This document shows positions 33,218-45,242 of a DNA stretch of 64,000 nucleotides, one piece after another. The stretch is from Haliotis asinina. Its lineage: Eukaryota; Mollusca; Gastropoda; Lepetellida; Haliotidae. Position numbers and translations under genes: made by a program. The DNA lies in NCBI RefSeq assembly GCF_037392515.1, contig NC_090290.1, forward strand, positions 18,985,753-19,049,752, given 5' to 3'. Positions within the stretch are counted from its first letter, which is position 1. Every line of letters begins with the position of its first letter. The notes under the pieces are model-generated. The model was not told the origin of the DNA, ran no database searches, and was given only the letters and a program-made list of their open reading frames with translations.

Positions 33218-34700
33218 ACTCGCCCATGGGCACGCCCATGGGCGAACAGCGGTCCATGGGCAGGCCCATGGGCGAGAGTGTTTGATTTCGTCCAGAATAA
33301 ATGTTTTGGAGGTTGTAAATGAATGAAAAAATGTTAATAAGTATCATGACTCAAATTTCAGCTCGATTTGACTTGACTCCGCTAACTGACAGCGATTTTT
33401 AAGAAATCTCGCCCATGGGTGAAAAACATATTGGCCCATGGACGAGAATATTTACTTTCACTGAAAATACATGTTTTTTCCATGTTTTGCAGTTTGTAAA
33501 TAAATGAAAGTATATTTATTAGTGTCGTGACACGAAAATCAGCTTATTGTGACTTAATTCTGATAATTTAGACCGATTTCAAAATATCATTTGGCCCATG
33601 GGTGAGAATATTCACTTTTACTCAAATTACATCTTTTTGCATGTTTTGGGGGTTGTAAATGAGTGAAAGTATGTTCATAAGTATCATAATACAAATTTCA
33701 ACTTATTTTGACTTAATTCCGTTAATTTAGAGCGATTTTTAAAAATCTCGCCCATGGGTAAAAAACATTTTGGCCCATGGGCGAGAACATTGCCTTTTAC
33801 CCCAAATATATCTTTTCACGTGTTTTGGAGGGTGTAAATGAATGAGCATCATGATTTATGAGCATCAGGACAGAAATTTCAACTCATTTGACTTAATTCC
33901 GCTAACTGACAGCGATTTTAAAAACTCTCGCCCATGGGCGAAAAACATTTTGGCCCATGGGCGAGAACATTGCCTCTTACCCCAAATATATCTTTTCACG
34001 TGTTTTGGAGGATGTAAATGAATGTGCATCATGATTTATGAGCATCAGGACAGAAATTTCAACTCGTTTGACTTAATTCCGCTAAGTGAGAGCGATTTTA
34101 AAAACAATCCCGCCCATGGGCGAAAAACATTTTGGCCCATGGGCGAGAAAATTTGTTTTCACTCAAAATAGATCTTTTTACATGTTTTGCAGTTTTTAAA
34201 TGAATGCAAGCATATTTATAAGTATCATGACACGACATCCAACTCATTTCGACTTCATTCTGCTAATTTAGAGCGATTTAAAAACAATCTCGCCCATGGG
34301 TGAGAATATTTCATTTTACTCCAAATACATCTTTTCCAATGTTTTGAAGGATGTAAATGAATGAAAGTGGCTTTACGAGTATCATGACACAAAATTCAAC
34401 TGATCTGATTTAATTTTGCGAATTCAGGGGGATTTTAAAAAATATACGAGAATAATTACTTTTACTCAAAATACACCTGTTTCTGTGGTTTGGAGGTTGT
34501 AAATGAATGCGGATATATTTATAAGTATCATGGCACACAATTCAACTCATTTTGACTTAATTCCGCTAACTACAAAAATCTGCACTTCCACTCCAACTAC
34601 ATAGTTATTTTTATTGTTTTAGAGGTTGTAGATGAATGAAAGTGTGTTTATAAGTATCACTCCTGTCTTAATTCGACTAACCTCGCTCGTGGACGAAAAT
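33218..34700. repeat. Palindrome-bearing satellite in left arm
   Basis: About eight tandem units of roughly 150-200 bp share gttttggaggttgtaaatga, tataagtatcatgaca, a tttcaactcattttgactta phrase and gctaa...agcgattttaaaaa. Each inner unit carries one or two copies of the palindrome ctcgcccatgggcgag or the half site ggcccatggg. A compact cluster with four cccatgggc sites is at 33220-33282. Confidence 0.9.
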
Positions 34701-34788
34701 ATTTTCATTTGCTTGTTTTCTTTATTTTGCAAGCATATGGTTAAAATTCAGATGAAATTATAATGAAAAATAATTTCAGGTTAATTTA

Positions 34789-35049
34789 GTGAGTTTAGTT
34801 CTACGTCGCACTTAGCAATATTCCAGCAATATGGCGGTGGTTTGTAGATAATCAATTTTCGACCAGACAGTCCAGTGATCAACAACATGACCATCAACCT
34901 GCACAGTCGGGAACCGATGACATGTGGCAATCAAGTTAGCGAGTCTGACCACCCGATCCCGTTAGTCGCCTCTTACGACAAGCATGGTCACCTTTTATGG
35001 CAAGCATTGCTTGCTGAAGCCCTGTTCTACTCCAGATCTTCATAGGTCC
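34789..35049 (-). repeat. gacccgtgaag-family SINE inside left arm
   Basis: Reads gagtttagttctacgtcgca, then tccagcaatatggcggtggt, then ccgatcccgttagtcgcctc, then ctccagatcttcataggtcc. The same copy is present at the mirror position in the right arm, so it was inserted before the arms formed. Confidence 0.85.
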
Positions 35050-35796
35050 TGAACGCAGAGCTATGAAATTGAAGTTATTTGTGAAAGTCCTTACTCCAGT
35101 GACACAAAGACTATGCTGGGACACATTAATAAACAGCGTTGTGAGATTTTTAAGGTGTTTTGAATATGTCTTGTCAACCCCACTGACATTCGCCAATAAC
35201 CACTTAAATATAGAATATATAGTCCGTGCTCCTTCAGAACAAATAAGTAATTAACGATCCCCAACTGGGTAATTAAGTAAACAACTAAAAATACTGTCAC
35301 TTTCTGCCCAGGACATCACGCGTCACCAGTCGTGAGCTAATGACCTTGTAAAACCCCTCACAAAGGAAACACAAAGTACCAAAACTGTATTTCTTTCTAG
35401 GTGACACACGGTATGTTGTCAAAATTTTCGGTGTGGAATACATTCTATAGTGGGCAAAACCTTACGCTTGGAAAGTGTACCTACCCAGTAGTTTTAAGTG
35501 TACCTACCCAGTTTAACATGTTTCGTTTTAATATTGTGGGATCCACTTTTAGTAATTCTCGTTTGCCCGTCCCAGGTTTTCTTCGACCGAGGTTTTATGG
35601 GGCATTCTCCTATTTGTCAGACCAGGAATAATCTACAACAGTGATAGGTCACTCGCTTGCTTTCTTTACCATTTGTACCAATTAACATGTTCCTCGTCAT
35701 GCTCCAGCGCACACAGTGACTTGGTTCGTTTCCAGCGCAACTTCGGCTGCGTTTAACAGTACTTCAGCCAGTTTCCTGCATCAGTCGAAATCTTAC

Positions 35797-35836
35797 AATG
35801 AATGAATGAATGAATGAATGAATGAATGAATGAATG
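35797..35836. repeat. AATG microsatellite, left arm
   Basis: Ten tandem aatg units. The mirror tract in the right arm is at about 41856-41900 and differs in length. Confidence 0.95.
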
Positions 35837-36684
35837 ATAAGAATTAAGAGCAAGATGTATGTGCGAATGAATGAAAGAAATAAAAGAAAGAAGTACTTAT
35901 GGGAATGAATGAAAGAATAAATGATACACCACGGTCATCCCTTCCTAAACATGCTAAATAATGCAAAACTATCGTTAGATCACATGTGTTGACATCATGG
36001 TCTCCCTTGTCAGACATAAGAATTTTCAGACAGGTTTAAACAACAAACTATCTGCTTGACTGCACAGCTGCCTGTTGACGTAGTATACCCACCTCATCTA
36101 ATTTTCCTGCGTAATCTTCATCTACATCACCATAAGCAGAGAGCACAGAAGGCCGAATATCTGTAACCACTGAACCGTGGCGTCTCACTGGAACAAGCTA
36201 AGTTCCCAAGTGCGGGTGTCCTTCTCTACCTTTTCCATTAATCTTTAAAACATCTAACAAGCTCAACGCATGCAACTTTTAACTAAAATGTGAGTGATGT
36301 TATACATATCATAAAAGTAATTTTAAGGTATTATTCAGTTGATAAATTATCATTTTATGATGCATATATGTATGACATGCTGGACGAGTATTGGGCATTT
36401 TGTGATAATTTACCATTACCATTTTCATAATGCATAAAAAAGACACTCATTAATCTATCACTGAGTTTTGTCATTCTTTCACTCCAATACGGTCGCTAAA
36501 TCCCTTCTGATCATAGTATATGAACTCTCCCATACCCATTTCACCTAATCCTGAAAAATCAACCAGGCATGACATACCCAGATCACCTAATTAATTTTCT
36601 GTACCTATCGATCAAAAATTACATAAAATGAGAGGACACCCTGTTCACTAATGGGAGTGAGCCTCGTTGGGAGTACCCTCACTC

Positions 36685-36927
36685 TCACAAACCAACCGAC
36701 TGGGGAGAAGCTGCCGTGTTTGTCGGGGATTCTTCTGGCTTTGCTAAATAAATCGTACATAAACATGTAAAATATTTTGCTTTGATTGTGTAACTACCCA
36801 CATTAGGACATTGAGACCATTCTGATTTATCGAGTAAAATACGATTGTATGGTTTAGAGTTTGAATCTTGGCATATCTTACCGGTTTTGCTACTTTTGCA
36901 CTCTACCTTTTTACCTGGGGCGAGCAT
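36685..36927 (-). other. Open frame conserved in both arms
   Basis: Minus-strand frame of 80 codons containing KKVECKSSKTGKICQDSN and RILLDKSEWSQCPN. The right-arm copy (40736-40945, plus) has the same residues up to SQCPNV and then shifts by one base. It is possibly a fragment of a protein carried by the parent element. No domain is recognised and a chance frame is not excluded. Confidence 0.3.
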
Positions 36928-36984
36928 ATTTTGGTGGTTTTAGTATTTCATCTATTTGTTTAGATATATTGATTTATTTGTTTT

Positions 36985-39900
36985 TGTTGTGTTTTTTACT
37001 GCTAGTTGCCCAGCGAGTGAGTCTGCTTTGATAACTGTAAGTTTATTCTGACACTTGACGAGAGGGACATGAACAAGAACATATATGGGGCTTTGCATCA
37101 ATACATATTTAAGACTAAAGGTTTTGAAAAATAAAATTATACTAGAAATGAAACTGCGCGTTCAAGGTTCATAAGCACGTAGAGGGCACATTTATTCTAC
37201 TCCATTTAAGAATGTCCATTTCTGATTGCTTCACGTGACCTTTCGAGGGAGAATATATCAGTTTTACCCCGCCACGAGGGGAAAAGCAAGCATCCATGTC
37301 AGTCAGTGAACCGTGAAGCAGTGATTCGAATCGACTATAGTCAGTACCATGTTAATAAAATACATTATTTCAGTTTGTTTTGATGCTATATTTACATAAA
37401 GTGAGATTTATGGTAAATGCGGTGTAGCATTGTGATCCACCGATCCGAATGTTAGTATCCTCTTTTGGTTCACACCTGGACTGTCAACTGTTTGATCGAA
37501 TACACAACTGGACTGTCGAGAAGCAGCGGAGTGTGAGCGTCGACTGCCTTGGAGAACTTGCGCCTAAGAATAGGATAAGACTCGGCTCCACTCTAATTAA
37601 CTAGGGAGAACACATACACAAAGACATCGGTGAAAGAAGGAGCTGTGGAAACAATTCTTGAATGATAGTCGTCGCACGAACAGTAATCGAAAAAGTTGGC
37701 ATCATCGTGAATGAAGAATCTGCGAGCATTATAAACTGCATATTGTAACAAAGTGGCCACAGTAAAAAAGACAGAAAGTTTCAGCGTGTCAAGGACCAGC
37801 TTCAGAGACAAGAGATTTCCATAATAAGCTGTGCTGATCAGACGGTCTACCTCGTTCATAGTGGCCACATTAAAGCATGTACTGTTAACGTATTTTGTTT
37901 ACCTTCTTGTCCGGTGTGTTAACGCCATAGTGTTAACGTCGGGTTACCTCCTTACATATTGGCCGAAACATCGAATTTACAAAATTTCAATTTTCGACAG
38001 CTCAGGTGCGTTTGTTTATTTACGAAGTAAGAGGATTATGAGGCATGGTCGACTAGGTTTCTTTGTTTAACTAATCCCACACGGCCTTCACCAATAGAGG
38101 GAATGATTTCTGTTCAGTCATGACATTGCTGTTCTCCATATGTCTCTATTTTCTCAACACATCTCCAAGATGTTGTGTTTTTGTGTGTTTCGTAAACACT
38201 GATTGGGACTGGTGAACAAGCTTTACAGTTTTTATCAGTACTTCAGCCATACAACATATAATACAAAATATAAATGCAGCATGTGTCGTCATCCATATGA
38301 ACTATCACATAATAACACATGCATACATATCATTACATCAAATACACATCTATCATATAAGTAAACATAAAAAAGAGAGTTACGGTTTGTTGTGTCTGAC
38401 TAGCTCTTTGTAGAAACACTGAACAATTGTGAGAAGGTTATTGATAAGATAATTAGTTTTCTGTAAAAAAAACCAAGCTTTGTGTTTTCATGATAAAATC
38501 ATTGACGGATTCAACTATTTTCTGGTTTTCACAGTGTATAAGTTCTTTGTTTCACAGACCACGGTGAGAAAAGGTCCATCTTCAAGCAGTAAGGAAAACC
38601 ATGATAGAGTATGGAGTACTTGTGTCTTCCTTGGCTTGGTCATCTCCACCGTTACCCCCTCCCCCGAATCCACACCCCACAAGGGCGTATAGGATTGTGG
38701 GGCCGTGTCAGCGACAATTTGGCTCGGTGGATAAACAGGGACTACTATAACCCCGTATACCCTTCACCACAATGCTACAATTTGTCGGCATTGAGTATCC
38801 GGTTTTGTTCATTCTGTAATATTGTATAGTACTGGTGAAGTATTAATCAAAGCAATATTTTGCTTGCTAAACGAACGAGATTCTTTGAGAATCAAAATAT
38901 GTTTTTACTACATTTTCAAAATTGAAATACAGCATGCACACAATAACTAAATTGAAAAGAATATCGTGCAGGAGAAGGTTTTCCAGAGTACATGCACATA
39001 AATGCCATTGTCTTTCACAGAATAATGGTCTTGAAGAAGGACAAAGTCCCCATCCCTGTTTTAGTAATTAGGATTGTTCAATCACACATACATGCATATA
39101 TATTGATTTCCATATATATTTACAGCAAAATTTAATGCACATAGAATTTACAAAAGGTCGAAATTCGAGATTATTCATGTGTATATATAAGGCCTGCATG
39201 CATCCCCACTATAAACAACAATGTATTTAGACTCATGGCAAGTTCACATGGCAAAGGAGGTTTATACACAAAACCGAAACCAATTGGTCAGCTCGACGCC
39301 TTATAAAACAATTAATTCGAGATTTCTTTTGAAAGTGAGATACTTGAATGCGCAGTCAGTCTTTTTCATCCATATACACTCACGAACACCTGTTCATTTC
39401 AAAGCTGGTGTCACCTAATGACCTAGAGTAATCCATTGATGAGATGTCTATATGACAAGTAAAATACACTTGAAAGCGGCAGCTGGTTTATTCCAATACA
39501 CAAGACCAGCGGGCGAGACACGACGCGCAAATTGTAGCAGGCGCATTGCGGAAATTGCGTAACTGAACGCGGAGACAGAAAACGTCATCGTTCCGCTCAG
39601 TGGTCTTGTCTTTGCGAGTTATGCTGAAATACTCAACAAATTAAGATAAAAGTCAGAGTGATGAAAAAGTGGAAATCAGTGTGTCGATTAAAACTTGAAA
39701 AACTCTCATGAAGTCGTTGACAAAGTAATATCTCTTCAGGTTACGATAATTTGAAAAACAGAGAAAGTTATATGGATATAGAAGTTCTTCTAATGTAAGC
39801 AGCATTTCGGCGTAGGTGTTAAACTCGTTTTCAAGCAAATGGTGTCTACGGGGTAGTTATGTAAGTTAAACCTTTGTTTTGGGTCGTCAAGGTCAAAATC

Positions 39901-40703
39901 GTTTCGTGTAGTGACAACGGTGCTGTTTTAAGGGACTAGACACTGGTTTTCTAAAACAAAAAAAACAAAATAAAATGTGTTTCTTTAGGAAACGAAATAA
40001 GACACGTGTGCCAATGTAATTGAACCGATGTTAGCGAGTTCACTCAGTGACTTTAGTTATAAAATGAACTTTCAGTTCACCCCTTCCGTTAGTAATGAGT
40101 TATTCAGTTTCTTAATAAAATTGCTTGCAATGTGAATGTTGGAAATGACAGTTTTCTTTATCATTTTAACAACTTCAGTGATGGCAAATGCGTTGCTGTA
40201 CTTTGCGTTTCCTCCTACTTATTTCACGGGAAGACACCTTTGTGTAAACGGTTATATGTTCATTGTGAGAATTTTTTTGTAGTAAAAATGGAGAATGTAT
40301 CTCGTGAAAATGAATTTTGAAAGACTGCAGATCAACAGTTCCAACAGTCTCAACTACATAATTTCTAACATACTTAGAGACCACAACCATGGACCTGTAC
40401 ACAACGAAGCCACGGTAAATCTTTTCGACTGTAGCAAAAATAGCGAAAATTTAAAAAGGTAGAAAGGTAAACGCAAAATCAATCTTGAATATTTTACGCA
40501 TTCCCCATAGCCCAATATAAAGATTACACATTACAGTATAATACGTTAATCTATAGTTTAAACTAATCTCTTCAAGTAATCGTGACTGGATTGGCAAGAA
40601 TAATCAGGCATATCAATGCCACTCCATACCAATAATATAATTACATAACATACATGATAACTACACAAACCTCGTCAAACGTAAGAATGAATTTACAGTT
40701 ATA
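36985..40703. other. Unique spacer between the inverted arms
   Basis: This 3.7-kb segment shows no recognisable transposase, integrase or polymerase motif on either strand. The longest candidate is a 91-codon minus-strand frame at 37593-37868 (MATMNEVDRLISTAYYGN; a hydrophobic middle LKLSVFFTVATLLQYAV). It might be an exon but has no matching relative here. The rest is AT-rich, non-repetitive DNA. Confidence 0.5.
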
Positions 40704-41855
40704 AAACAAATAAATCAATAAATCTAAACAAATAGATGAAATACAAAAAAACCCGCCAAAACATGCTCGCCCCAGGTAAAAAGGTAGAGTGCAAAAGTAG
40801 CAAAACCGGTAAGATATGCCAAGATTCAAACTCTAAACCATACAATCGTATTTTACTCGATAAATCAGAATGGTCTCAATGTCCTAATGTGGTAGTTACA
40901 CAATCAAAGCAAAATATTTTACATGTTTATGTACGATTTATTTAGCAAAGCCAGAAGAATCCCCGACAAACACGGCAGCTTCACCCCAGTCGGTTGGTTT
41001 GTGAGAGTGAGGGTACTCCCAACGAGGCTCACTCCCATTAGTGAACAGGGTGTCCTCTCATTTTATGTAATTTTTTATCGATAGATACAGAAAATTAATT
41101 AGGTGATCTGGGTATGTCATGTCTGGTTGATTTCTCAGGATTAGGTGAAATGGGTATGGGAGAGTCCATATACTATGATCAGAAGGGATTTAGCGACCGT
41201 ATTGGAGTGAAAGAATGACAAAACTCAGTGATAGATTAATGAGTGTCTTTTTTATGCATTATGAAAATGGTAAATTATCACAAAATGCCCAATACTCGTC
41301 CAGCATGTCATACATATATGCATCATAAAATGATAATTTATCAACTGAATAATACCTTAAAATTACTTTTATGATATGTATAACATCACTCACATTTTAG
41401 TTAAAAGTTGCATGCGTTGAGCTTGTTAGATGTTTTAAAGATTAATGGAAAAGGTAGAGAAGGACACCCGCACTTGGGAACTTAGCTTGTTCCAGTGAGA
41501 CGCCACGGTTCAGTGGTTACAGATATTCGGCCTTCTGTGCTCTCTGCTTATGGTGATGTAGATGAAGATTACGCAGGAAAATTAGGTGAGGTGGGTATAC
41601 TACGTCAACAGGCAGCTGTGCAGTCAAGCAGATAGTTTGTTGTTTAAACCTGTCTGAAAATTCTTATGTCTGACAAGGGAGACTATAATTAACTGATGTC
41701 AACACATGTGATCTAACGATAGTTTTGCATTATTTAGCATGTTTAGGAAGGTATGACCGTGGTGTATCATTTATTCTTTCATTCATTCCCATAAGTACTT
41801 CTTTCTTTTATTTCTTTCATTCATTCGCACATACATCTTGCTCTTAATTCTTATT

Positions 41856-41900
41856 AACATTCATTCATTCATTCATTCATTCATTCATTCATTCATTCAT
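41856..41900. repeat. ATTC microsatellite, right arm
   Basis: About eleven tandem attc units, complement of the tract at 35797. Confidence 0.95.
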
Positions 41901-42608
41901 TGTAAGATTTCGACTGAAGTACTGTTAAACGCAGCCGAAGTTGCGCTGGAAACGAACCAAGTCACTGTGTGCGCTGGAGCATGACGAGGAACATGTTAAT
42001 TGGTACAAATGGTAAAGAAAGCAAGCGAGTGACCTATCACTGTTGTAGATTATTCCTGGTCTGACAAATAGGAGAATGCCCCATAAAACCTCGGTCGAAG
42101 AAAACCTGGGACGGGCAAACGAGAATTACTAAAAGTGGATCCCACAATATTAAAACGAAACATGCTAAACTGGGTAGGTACACTTTCCAAGCGTAAGGTT
42201 TTGCCCACTATAGAATGTATTCCACACCGAAAATTTTGACAACATACCGTGTGTCACCTAGAAAGAAATACAGTTTTGGTGCTTTGTGTTTCCTTTGTGA
42301 GGGGTTTTACAAGGTCATTAGCTCACGACTGGTGACGCGTGATGTCCTGGGCAGAAAGTGACAATATTTTGAGTTGTTTACTAATTACCCAGTTGGGGAT
42401 CGTTAATTACTTATTTGTTCTGAAGGAGCACGGACTATATATTCTATATTTAAGTGGTTATTGGCGAATGTCAGTGGGGTTGACAAGACATATTCAAAAC
42501 ACCTTAAAAATCTCACAACGCTGTTTATTAATGTGTCCCAGCATAGTCTTTGTGTCACTGGAGTAAGGACTTTCACAAATAACTTCAATTTCATAGCTCT
42601 GCGTTCAG

Positions 42609-42876
42609 GACCTATGAAGATCTGGAGTAGAACAGGGCTTCAGCAAGCAATGCTTGCCATAAAAGGTGACCATGCTTGTCGTAAGAGGCGACTAACGGGA
42701 TCGGGTGGTCAGACTCGTTAACTTGATTGCCACATGTCATCTGTTCCCGACTGTGCAGGTTGATGGTCATGTTGTTGATCACTGGACTGTCTGGTCGAAA
42801 ATTGATTATCTACAAACCACCGCCATATTGCTGGAATATTGCTAAGTGCGACGTAGAACTAAACTCACTAAATTAA
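42609..42876 (+). repeat. gacccgtgaag-family SINE inside right arm
   Basis: Mirror copy of the SINE at 34789: gacctatgaagatctggagt, then ccataaaaggtgaccatgct, ending gctaagtgcgacgtagaact. Confidence 0.85.
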
Positions 42877-42949
42877 CCTGAAATTATTTTTCATTATAAT
42901 TTCATCTGAATTTTAACCATATGCTTGCAAAATAAAGAAAACAAGCAAA

Positions 42950-43925
42950 TGAAAATATTTTCGTCCACGAGCGAGGTTAGTCGAATTAAGACAGGAGTGA
43001 TACTTATAAACACACTTTCATTCATCTACAACCTCTAAAACAATAAAAATAACTATGTAGTTGGAGTGGAAGTGCAGATTTTTGTAGTTAGCGGAATTAA
43101 GTCAAAATGAGTTGAATTTTGTGCCATGATACTTATAAATATATCCGCATTCATTTACAACCTCCAAACCACAGAAACAGGTGTATTTTGAGTAAAAGTA
43201 ATTATTCTCGTATATTTTTTTAAAATCCCCCTGAATTCGCAAAATTAAATCAGATCAGTTGAATTTTGTGTCATGATACTCGTAAAGCCACTTTCATTCA
43301 TTTACATCCTTCAAAACATTGGAAAAGATGTATTTGGAGTAAAATGAAATATTCTCACCCATGGGCGAGATTGTTTTTAAATCGCTCTAAATTAGCAGAA
43401 TGAAGTCGAAATGAGTTGGATGTCGTGTCATGATACTTATAAATATGCTTGCATTCATTTAAAAACTGCAAAACATGTAAAAAGATCTATTTTGAGTGAA
43501 AACAAATTTTCTCGCCCATGGGCCAAAATGTTTTTCGCCTATGGGCGAGAGTTTATAAAATCGCTCTCAATTAGCGGAATTAAGTCAAATGAGTTGAAAT
43601 TTCTGTCCTGATGCTCATAAATCATGATGCTCATTCATTTACACCCTCCAAAACACGTGAAAAGATATATTTGGGGTAAGAGGCAATGTTCTCGTCCATG
43701 GGCCAATATGTTTTTCACCCATGGGCGAGATTTCTTAAAAATCGCTGTCAGTTAGCGGAGTCAAGTCAAATCGAGCTGAAATTTGAGTCATGATACTTAT
43801 TAACATTTTTTCATTCATTTACAACCTCCAAAACATTTATTCTGGACGAAATCAAACACTCTCGCCCATGGGCCTGCCCATGGACCGCTGTTCGCCCATG
43901 GGCGTGCCCATGGGCGAGTGAGTTT
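42950..43925. repeat. Palindrome-bearing satellite in right arm
   Basis: About five to six units, complementary to those at 33218-34700. The four-site cluster of gcccatggg is preserved at 43860-43918. The block is roughly 500 bp shorter than the left one. Confidence 0.9.
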
Positions 43926-44105
43926 AAATTTTCAGTTTTCGAAAAAAATTTTTTTCAATTTTTCATCCTTAGCACAAATTCATAAAAGTTGCATGTTTAT
44001 TTTTGCCAAATCTCTTGTGAGAGAGTGGCCACAGTGCGGAGTGTTTCTGGACTATTGTGAGTCCAGAATTAAATTGTGACGTGTTATATGAACTAGGTCA
44101 CCAGT

Positions 44106-45242
44106 CATTAGTCTTCGCTATGGAGAATCCAAATCCATTGTAAACATGACCAGTCGAGTACATGCACTTTACTGAAACTACTTACGGTACAAGGCTTCAC
44201 AAGATCCGTTGAAATTCTTCAGCATGCTGCGAGGTGATGCCGTCGCCTGTTGAGCCTGCTTGACAGCGACACGTACCCCCCCTTCCACTCTGAGTAGATG
44301 TCGTCATCTTACTTTCACTTTCGATTTCATCGTCTGGTAGATACACCGCAAAAACGAGTTCACCTCCCGTCTCAAGTATAATCACATAGATGGCCTTTTT
44401 TCCCTTGCAATGTAAAGATGTTCATTAGGTTTTTGACGTTATATATTGATATACAGGCTCGCGATTATGTAAGAAATCTTGAAAATGGAAATACCCGAGC
44501 TATTTATAGCCACGTCCAGCAGCGTATGTTAATAATGAATTCCATTGGTTATTTTAACACGCGATCATTCGTGACCAACTCGTGTAATTCCGGTTCCATT
44601 CGTGGCCTACTCGTGGAATCTAATTCCGAAAAGTCGAATACCGTATATCTTCTTAACATCATGGAAAGAAGCGAATTATTTTTATGCTGGTTTTGTCGTC
44701 AGCTTGTGTCAGAGACCATGTATTTACTCGCTATGTGGAGACAGGACCAAGCTGTTGCCCATAGCGTGTTTATAAGTGTGTTTATTTGCTTTGGATGTGC
44801 GTCATCAAATTGCAGTATGAAGAGATTGCACAGAGTCAGTACTTCGAAAGGACCCCTGGCATGTCGAAAAAAACCCTAAGAAGATTATTGGACGAAAACT
44901 GAGTCTTTCTTCGCTGTTTACCGAGAAAATTAAGCCAGTGAGCTATAACACACGTACTTGAAACTTTACAACAAATCCACTGTACCAATACTGTCATTAA
45001 TAACAATTATTTGACTTAAAATAAAGTGACAAATAGGTCACTTATCTTCTTCATGTAGGGTTTCAGTTGTCACAACACTCAGCGAATGTAATCAGCTGTC
45101 GAAAATAAACCGGGCTCAATCTTTAAAAAGTAAGCTGCTTCAATATTGGCTACACTGGTCACCTAACGACCCGAGGCATACGCTAAAGAGCTTTTCGAGG
45201 AGTGACTGCTCCCGCTGTTAGAGTCTCCCTGCTTTGAATATA
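44106..45242. other. Between inverted repeat and Tc1 element
   Basis: No gene is supported. On the minus strand at 44280-44395 a short frame with AIYVIILETGGELVFAVYLP ends at a donor-like ggggtacgtgt. It could be an orphan exon, but no partner exon was found. Confidence 0.35.

Larger units (their letters stand above)
33045..36984 (+). repeat. Left arm of giant inverted repeat
   Basis: Starting at ttcatataacacgtcac, this 3.94-kb segment is the reverse complement of 40704-44092. Shared landmarks in mirror order are the CCCATGGG satellite, a SINE, an aatg microsatellite, the tgcgggtgtccttctctacc segment, and an open frame with GKKVECKSSKTGKICQDSN. Differences are scattered substitutions and small indels, such as a 20-bp duplication near 35480-35505 seen only here. 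The left arm is about 550 bp longer, mostly from extra satellite units. Confidence 0.95.
40704..44092 (-). repeat. Right arm of giant inverted repeat
   Basis: Reverse complement of 33045-36984, ending gtgacgtgttatatgaa. It carries the mirror copies of the aatg tract, SINE, satellite and conserved frame. It is shorter because fewer satellite units are present. Close similarity including non-coding stretches indicates recent origin or ongoing homogenisation. Confidence 0.95.

Noticed and set aside
44418-44879. 153-codon plus-strand frame
   Set aside because: No domain, splice context or composition bias; it fits a chance frame.
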